NCBI RefSeq assembly: GCF_000425905.1
Contig: NZ_AUEI01000004.1
Coordinates: 186,001 to 250,000, forward strand
Length of the DNA: 64,000 bases
Source of the DNA: Lactobacillus psittaci DSM 15354
GTDB taxonomy: Bacteria > Bacillota > Bacilli > Lactobacillales > Lactobacillaceae
Direction: 5' to 3'
Position 1 is the stretch's first letter; the number at the start of each line of letters is the position of its first letter. The notes beneath the pieces were generated by a model, which had not been told where the DNA came from, did no database searches, and saw only the letters and a program-made list of their open reading frames with translations. The position numbers were made by a program, and so were the translations under genes. Below are positions 59,448 through 64,000 of the stretch, piece by piece.

Positions 59448-60071
59448 TTAAGCATTCTTCAAAACAATCTTTTCAACACTTGAAGCTACGTCTTCACAAG
59501 CATCGTGACAACGTTCCAAGCAGTTAAATACATCACGCCAAACTAAAACTTGTAAAGCATCTTTTTCATGCACATGTAAGTTACGCATATTATCAATAAA
59601 CATCACGTCAGCTTTTCCTTCCATCGTGTTGATATTGACAATGTGTTCTTTAAATTCGGCATTCTTTTTGAATTTGGGCAGGTCCTTAATTAATTCCACA
59701 ACTTCATTTGTGTTTTGAATCAATAATTCACAAATTGGCAAAATTTCTGGTCGAATTGTTTGAATGTTATCGCAGTATAAACGCATAAGTACATCTTCAA
59801 TTCGGTCAACCATATTATCAATGTTATGAGCCAATTCCATAATATCTTCACGCTCAATTGGTGTCACAAAAGCCTTGATTAAAACTTCTGTCATTTCATG
59901 TTTTTCATGATCAGCATTATGTTCTATTTCATGCATCTTATCTGTCAAATTTGATACTCGATCAGGTGTATAATCATTAACAACTTCATTAAGCAATTGA
60001 CTAGCTTCATATGCAAAATTGGCACACTTCAAAAATGTATCAAAATAATATTGATCTGATTTTCTACTCAT
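59448..60071 (-). CDS. PhoU-like DUF47 protein, partner of Pit
   Basis: 207-residue all-helical protein related to PhoU (E-x-x-x-D metal motifs such as MHEIEHNADHEKHEM and EDIMELAHNIDNMVDRIEDVLMRL). DUF47 genes are almost always next to pit and are thought to control the permease. It begins 12 bases after pit ends. Confidence 0.92.
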   Translation of the reverse strand: MSRKSDQYYFDTFLKCANFAYEASQLLNEVVNDYTPDRVSNLTDKMHEIEHNADHEKHEMTEVLIKAFVTPIEREDIMELAHNIDNMVDRIEDVLMRLYCDNIQTIRPEILPICELLIQNTNEVVELIKDLPKFKKNAEFKEHIVNINTMEGKADVMFIDNMRNLHVHEKDALQVLVWRDVFNCLERCHDACEDVASSVEKIVLKNA

Positions 60072-60083
60072 TTTTCAATCCTT

Positions 60084-61133
60084 TTAAAATACTAATAAAA
60101 ATAACTTCGCCATCAAAAACGCAATTAAGCCACAACCTGGAAAAGTAAAAATCCAAGTTAAGACCATATCTTTAACTACATTTAGATTAATAGAGCTCAG
60201 CCTTTTAACCGCTCCAACTCCCATAATTGAACTAGTCTTAGCATGGGTAGTTGATATTGGAATCCCATAAAGAGTTGATATCAGGATACTAATTGCTCCA
60301 GCTAAGTCAGATGAAAAGCCTTGAAATGGTTCTAGCTTTACCATGTCCATTCCAACAGATTTGATAATCTTCTCTCCGCCAACACTTGTACCAACTCCCA
60401 TTGTAATTGAACAAAGCATCATTAGCCAAACTGGAATTGCTATACTTGCAGCACTAGCATGTCCATTAACAAATGCCATTCCTAATAACAAAACTCCGAT
60501 AAACTTTTGCCCATCTTGAGCTCCATGCATAAAACTCATTGCAGCTGCGCCAGCAATTTGTGCACCTGAGAAGAAGCGATTAGTCTTTCTACGATCCATG
60601 TTTTGGCAGATTAAAATAACCCCTTTACAAATAATCCAGCCCAAAGCAAAGCCTAATACCAAACTTAAAACCATCCCATACAAGACTTTAATCCATTCAT
60701 TCCAATTTATCCCCTTGAAACTACCTTGGATTGCAATTGCTGCTCCTGTTAAACCAGCAATCAATGAATGACTTTCACTAGTAGGAATTCCAAAAATAGA
60801 AGCACCTACACTATAGACAACTATTGAAAAAAGCGCTGCCGCTAAAGCAATCATTGAAGCATGTGCATCCCCACCAAAGTCCACCATATTAGAAATTGTT
60901 TCCGCCACGCTTGCATTCAGCTGAGTCATTATTAAAACGCCAAAGAAATTAAAAATAGCACTCATAATAATCGCTGGTTTAGCAGCCATGCCGCGAGTTG
61001 TTACAGTTGTTGCGATGGCATTAGGTGCATCTGTCCAGCCATTAACAAAAATAACTCCTAAGGTCAAAACAACTGTAGTCAACATTGCTGGATTGGCTAA
61101 ACTTTGCAAAAAGCCACTTAAACTTATATCCAT
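60084..61133 (-). CDS. pit: Low-affinity inorganic phosphate transporter PiT
   Basis: 349 residues, about ten membrane helices. The two inverted-repeat signatures of the family are present: N-terminal GWTDAPNAIATTVTTRGM (GANDVANA-type) and C-terminal GIPISTTHAKTSSIMGVG. Takes up metal phosphate with protons or Na+. Shorter than E. coli PitA, as in other Bacillota. Operon with the DUF47 gene. Confidence 0.95.
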   Translation of the reverse strand: MDISLSGFLQSLANPAMLTTVVLTLGVIFVNGWTDAPNAIATTVTTRGMAAKPAIIMSAIFNFFGVLIMTQLNASVAETISNMVDFGGDAHASMIALAAALFSIVVYSVGASIFGIPTSESHSLIAGLTGAAIAIQGSFKGINWNEWIKVLYGMVLSLVLGFALGWIICKGVILICQNMDRRKTNRFFSGAQIAGAAAMSFMHGAQDGQKFIGVLLLGMAFVNGHASAASIAIPVWLMMLCSITMGVGTSVGGEKIIKSVGMDMVKLEPFQGFSSDLAGAISILISTLYGIPISTTHAKTSSIMGVGAVKRLSSINLNVVKDMVLTWIFTFPGCGLIAFLMAKLFLLVF

Positions 61134-61164
61134 TCTTCTCTACCTCAAAAAATACTTCTCTACC

Positions 61165-61193
61165 TTTTTACACAAAAGCGCTTACTTAGTCAA
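61165..61193 (-). promoter_or_regulatory. pit-DUF47 promoter
   Basis: Minus strand -35 TTGACT (61188-61193), 17-base spacer, -10 TAAAAA (61165-61170). The spacer holds AAGTAAGCGCTTTTG, which resembles a cre core but has three mismatches, so I do not call it a cre site. Confidence 0.65.
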
Positions 61194-61197
61194 GCAG

Positions 61198-61222
61198 AAA
61201 AAAAGGCCTTTTAGGCCTCTTT
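61198..61222 (-). terminator. Terminator of the glutamine-type ABC operon
   Basis: AGGCCTAAAAGGCCT hairpin, with the last gene stop codon in the loop, then a run of seven T on the minus strand; it abuts the pit promoter. Confidence 0.88.
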
Positions 61223-61873
61223 TCCCAACTTTTTTCTTAACCGTTGTGCAAATAGCGATAAAGCAAAGCAAACAACAAAATACATTGCAGCAATTATTAA
61301 ATACATTGGAATCATATAAGTCGTATTTTGACTATAAATAATTTGAGCATGATATAAAAGCTCTGGCAAAATGATAATTGTTGCTAGCGAAGTGTCCTTA
61401 ACCAGAGAAACAAATTGCGATAATAACGCTGGCATCATCATGTGCATTGCTTGTGGCATAATGACATGACGCATCGCTTGTAAGTAAGTCATTCCATTAC
61501 TTCTAGCCCCTTCCATTTGTCCTTCAGGGACTGCTTTTATACCACCTCGCACAATCTCCGCCAACATTGCTGACTCAAAAATCACTAATGCACTAATTGC
61601 TGCCCAAAATGGTGTTGCATGTATGCCTAATTCAGGGAAGCCAAAATATGTAAAGAAAATAATTAATAGCAATGGTAGATTCCTAATAATATCAATAATA
61701 AGTCCAACTATTGCTGAGATATATTTAATCTTCATATATCTAATTGTCCCTAAAATTAAGCCTATAATGTAACTTAACACAATAGAAATAATCGATACCT
61801 CAACTGTTACCAGCAATCCTTCAAGCAAAAAACGCAAGTTTGTGGGAGAGTATGCATTAATAAACGTAGACAT
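61211..61873 (-). CDS. Amino acid ABC transporter permease (GlnP-type, second copy)
   Basis: About 220 residues, His/Glu/Gln/Arg/opine family permease (HisM type). The cytoplasmic EAA loop reads GQMEGARSNGMTYLQAMRHVIMPQA. Start at ATG 61873 behind AGGAGG, not 61894. It matches the other permease gene upstream closely in this loop, so the two arose by duplication and probably form a heterodimer. Confidence 0.93.
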   Translation of the reverse strand: MSTFINAYSPTNLRFLLEGLLVTVEVSIISIVLSYIIGLILGTIRYMKIKYISAIVGLIIDIIRNLPLLLIIFFTYFGFPELGIHATPFWAAISALVIFESAMLAEIVRGGIKAVPEGQMEGARSNGMTYLQAMRHVIMPQAMHMMMPALLSQFVSLVKDTSLATIIILPELLYHAQIIYSQNTTYMIPMYLIIAAMYFVVCFALSLFAQRLRKKLGKEA

Positions 61874-61886
61874 TCTTTCATCCCTC

Positions 61887-62525
61887 CTAAGCAATTTTCT
61901 TTTCTAAATATCTCATATAATAGCTTAATGGCAATGTTAAAACTAAATAGAAACATCCCACAACTAAATATGTATTGACGGTTTGAAAACTTGAAAATGC
62001 AATTACATCGCCTTGATACATCAGATCAAAACCAGCTACGAATGCTAAGACACTCGAGTTTTTTATCAAGTTAATAAATTGATTGCCTAATGAAGGAATA
62101 GCTACTTTAAAAGCCTGTGGCAAAATAACAAAACGCATAGCTTGCATATAAGTCATACCATTACTTCTTGCCCCCTCCATCTGACCTTCTCCAACAGAAC
62201 TTATACCAGCTCTAATACATTCTGCAATGAATGCAGAAGTATATAAAGATAAACCGATACAACCTGCAGTAAAGCCGGATATCTTAAAAAGATATTGCGG
62301 AACAATCAAATAAAAAATCATAGTAATAACTAATAATGGGATATTTCTAAAAAGCTCAATATAAGTATGGGCTACTACTTGAGCAATTTTGTTAGGTACT
62401 ACTTCCATAATTGCAAAAACAGTTCCTAAGATTAACGAAGCACATAAACTAATTATGCTAATCATAATTGTTATGCCAAATCCAGAAAGCAGGTTTGACC
62501 AATTATTCTGCAAAATTTCAATCAT
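61887..62525 (-). CDS. Amino acid ABC transporter permease (GlnP-type, first copy)
   Basis: 212 residues with five hydrophobic segments and the EAA loop GQMEGARSNGMTYMQAMRFVILPQA. Its ATG overlaps the stop of the binding-protein gene (ATGA) and has AAGGAGG 7 bases upstream. Forms the membrane pore with the second permease. Confidence 0.93.
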   Translation of the reverse strand: MIEILQNNWSNLLSGFGITIMISIISLCASLILGTVFAIMEVVPNKIAQVVAHTYIELFRNIPLLVITMIFYLIVPQYLFKISGFTAGCIGLSLYTSAFIAECIRAGISSVGEGQMEGARSNGMTYMQAMRFVILPQAFKVAIPSLGNQFINLIKNSSVLAFVAGFDLMYQGDVIAFSSFQTVNTYLVVGCFYLVLTLPLSYYMRYLEKKIA

Positions 62526-63349
62526 CTACTTGCCTCCTTAATGCTGAAACCTGGTATACCACTGAACCATTTTTTAAGCAGTTTTTGATAAGTTCCATCA
62601 GCCTTCAATTCTACTAAAGCTTGATTGATCTTTTTACGGAGTTTAGTATCACCTTTTCTAACTGCAACACCATATGGCTCACTAGTAAATGTTCCTCCAA
62701 CTATCTTAAAGCCCGGATTTTCTGCCGCAATCCCGGCTAAAATACCATTATCAGAAGTTAAAGCTTGGCCCTGGCCAGCTTTTAAAGCACTGAAAGCTTG
62801 TCCATAATCATCATATTCAGAAACACTTGCCTTAGGTGCAAATTTTCTAATATTTGCAACAGCGGTTGTTCCTTTTACTGCAAGAACCGTAATTCCATTT
62901 TTATTCAAATCATAAACGTTTCTTATTTTACTATTTTTGGGTACTAAGATTGCTTGCCCTGCATTAAAGTAGGGTGTTGAGAAATCAACAATCTTTTTTC
63001 TTTCCTCAGTAATTGTCATTGTTGATAAAAGTGCATCAACACTTCCATTGCGTAATAAAGGGATTTTAGTTTTAGCTGTTGTTTGAACTAAATTTACTTT
63101 GACATTTTTGCTCAACATTTTCTTTGATAATTCTTTAGCCAAGTCAATTTCAAATCCTTCTAACTGACTAGTTTTGATGTTCATGATTCCAAATAAACGA
63201 GTATCAGCTTTTACACCCCAGGTGATAGTTTTAGAAGCTTTTATTTTTTCATAAGTATCAGAACTTTTACTTTTGTTTTGGCAAGCTGATAATGTTAAAA
63301 GAACTAGCAAAGATAATGAAGCAAAAATCCATCTATAAAAATTCTTCAT
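62522..63349 (-). CDS. Amino acid ABC transporter substrate-binding lipoprotein (glutamine/glutamate type)
   Basis: 275 residues. Lipoprotein signal with LSAC (Cys near residue 23), then the family 3 binding fold: ITWGVKADTRLFGIMN, LEGFEIDLAKELSKK, VDALLSTMTITEERKKIVDFSTPYF. The last is the conserved PBP3 stretch that closes on the amino acid. Glutamine or glutamate is the usual ligand; others (Asp, Arg) are possible. AGGAG precedes the ATG. Confidence 0.93.
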   Translation of the reverse strand: MKNFYRWIFASLSLLVLLTLSACQNKSKSSDTYEKIKASKTITWGVKADTRLFGIMNIKTSQLEGFEIDLAKELSKKMLSKNVKVNLVQTTAKTKIPLLRNGSVDALLSTMTITEERKKIVDFSTPYFNAGQAILVPKNSKIRNVYDLNKNGITVLAVKGTTAVANIRKFAPKASVSEYDDYGQAFSALKAGQGQALTSDNGILAGIAAENPGFKIVGGTFTSEPYGVAVRKGDTKLRKKINQALVELKADGTYQKLLKKWFSGIPGFSIKEASR

Positions 63350-63358
63350 TTTATTCTC

Positions 63359-64000
63359 CTAATGGCTAATAACTTTGCTCAAAAACTCTCTTGCTCTTTC
63401 AGTTTTAGGATGAGCAAAAAATTCTCTTGGATTGTGCGAATCCTCTAATATCGCTCCCTTATCAAAAAAGAGTAAGCGGCTTCCCACCTCACGAGCAAAG
63501 CCCATTTCATGGGTTACTACTACCATTGTAATACCAGCTTGAGCAATATATTTCATGACATCTAATACATCCTGAATCATTTCAGGATCAAGTGCACTAG
63601 TTGGTTCATCAAATAAAATTACTTTAGGTTTCATTGCCAGCGACCGCGCAATGGCCACACGCTGCTTTTGTCCACCAGAAAGTTGTTTTGGAAGTAAGTT
63701 AGCCTTTTCTTCTAGGCCTACTCTCTTCAGAAGTTTCATCGCAATTTCTTTATTTTCTGCTTCTGGTCGTTTCAAAACAATCCGTGGAGCTAACATAATA
63801 TTTTCTAAAACAGTATGGTTTTCATATAAATTGAAATGTTGAAATACCATACCTACGTTTTTCCTAATTTTATTAATATCAGTTTTTTTATCGGCTAAAT
63901 CATACCCTGTTACAATTAACTGGCCACTATTAATCTTTTCTAATCCATTCATTGTCCTAATCAATGTAGACTTTCCTGAACCAGATGGGCCAATGATTGA
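63359..64000 (-). CDS. Amino acid ABC transporter ATP-binding protein (GlnQ-type, partial)
   Basis: 214 codons of the ATPase, N-terminus cut by the window edge. Walker A GPSGSGKST is just inside the edge, the Q loop is GMVFQHFNLYENHTVLENI, signature LSGGQKQRVAIARSLAMKPKVILFDEPTSALDPEM. The missing part should be only about 30 residues. First gene of the four-gene operon ATPase, binding protein, two permeases, in the order glnQHPP. Confidence 0.95.
   Translation of the reverse strand, partial: SIIGPSGSGKSTLIRTMNGLEKINSGQLIVTGYDLADKKTDINKIRKNVGMVFQHFNLYENHTVLENIMLAPRIVLKRPEAENKEIAMKLLKRVGLEEKANLLPKQLSGGQKQRVAIARSLAMKPKVILFDEPTSALDPEMIQDVLDVMKYIAQAGITMVVVTHEMGFAREVGSRLLFFDKGAILEDSHNPREFFAHPKTERAREFLSKVISH

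Noticed and set aside
61171-61187. cre site in the pit promoter spacer
   Set aside because: AAGTAAGCGCTTTTG has three mismatches to the consensus; the AAGCGCTT core alone is not enough.
1-64000. CRISPR array, prophage, insertion sequence or integrative element
   Set aside because: No regularly spaced repeats, integrase, transposase or phage structural genes; tRNA-Arg at 41637 has no duplicated 3' end nearby that would mark an attachment site.

Overview
This AT-rich window reads as a contiguous stretch of chromosome from an acidophilus-group Lactobacillus, with L. johnsonii/L. gasseri-type relatives the best guess. That assignment is inferred from protein family content. The supporting signs are a complete upper mevalonate pathway (thiolase, mvaA, mvaS), xylulose-5-P/fructose-6-P phosphoketolase, PTS HPr/EI, Bacillota regulators (Spx, MecA, SpxH, HrcA/CIRCE, cre sites), strong AGGAGG ribosome binding sites, and no phage, transposase or CRISPR. 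Nothing indicates recent large-scale transfer. Almost all the novelty lies in regulation, small genes and gene arrangement.

Layout. 1-7.3 kb (minus): a tightly overlapping operon AI-2E-type permease, trmL, DUF1149, ftsK, ymfF, ymfH, ymfI (cut by the edge). 7.3-10.1 kb: a P-type ATPase whose motifs look like the Na,K-ATPase subclass. 10.2-12.3 kb (plus): lactonase, uppP, small membrane protein. 12.3-12.7 kb: gene-poor, but holds a well-equipped 23-codon ORF. 12.7-18.5 kb: relQ-nadK-rluA, CYTH protein, spxH, coiA, mecA and spx, a stress, proteolysis and competence group. 18.7-20.7 kb: ptsHI. 21.1-23.7 kb: clpE behind a CIRCE-covered promoter, then a DUF1827 gene. 23.7-29.5 kb: prfC, a CBS/CorC protein, recX, rlmD. 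29.5-29.9 kb: a candidate non-coding RNA with its own promoter, a perfect cre site and a terminator. 29.9-34.4 kb: mvaS, mvaA, thiolase and a membrane alpha/beta hydrolase. 34.9-41.6 kb: galU, BrkB-family protein, map, flavodoxin, gtrA, GNAT, a MarR regulator with twin operators, wecB, a MazG-like protein and tRNA-Arg(CCU). 41.7-48.9 kb: a lone PTS EIIC, a DEAD-box helicase, a degenerate GH25-like protein, an amino acid permease, an ABC exporter with a cre site, and hpt. 49.0-51.1 kb: a CNNM/CorC protein and a nitroreductase.

51.2-57.9 kb is the most coherent metabolic region. It encodes phosphoketolase, a UTRA-type GntR regulator, nucleoside hydrolase, ribose-5-P isomerase, ribokinase and a GalT-like DUF4931 protein. 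Together these could take nucleosides to base plus ribose, then ribose-5-P, and after epimerisation elsewhere to acetyl-P and glyceraldehyde-3-P. A 20-bp palindrome in front of xpk is a likely target of the GntR protein. 58.0-59.4 kb is an orphan sugar-type binding lipoprotein; 59.4-61.1 kb is a Pit phosphate transporter with its DUF47 partner; 61.2-64 kb is a glutamine-type ABC importer whose ATPase runs off the edge.

I did not find one spectacular undescribed system. The strongest candidates for new biology are the CcpA-site-controlled RNA at 29.58-29.87 kb, the short peptide gene at 12.55 kb, the nucleoside-to-phosphoketolase regulon, and the pseudo-GH25/helicase/EIIC coupled operon.
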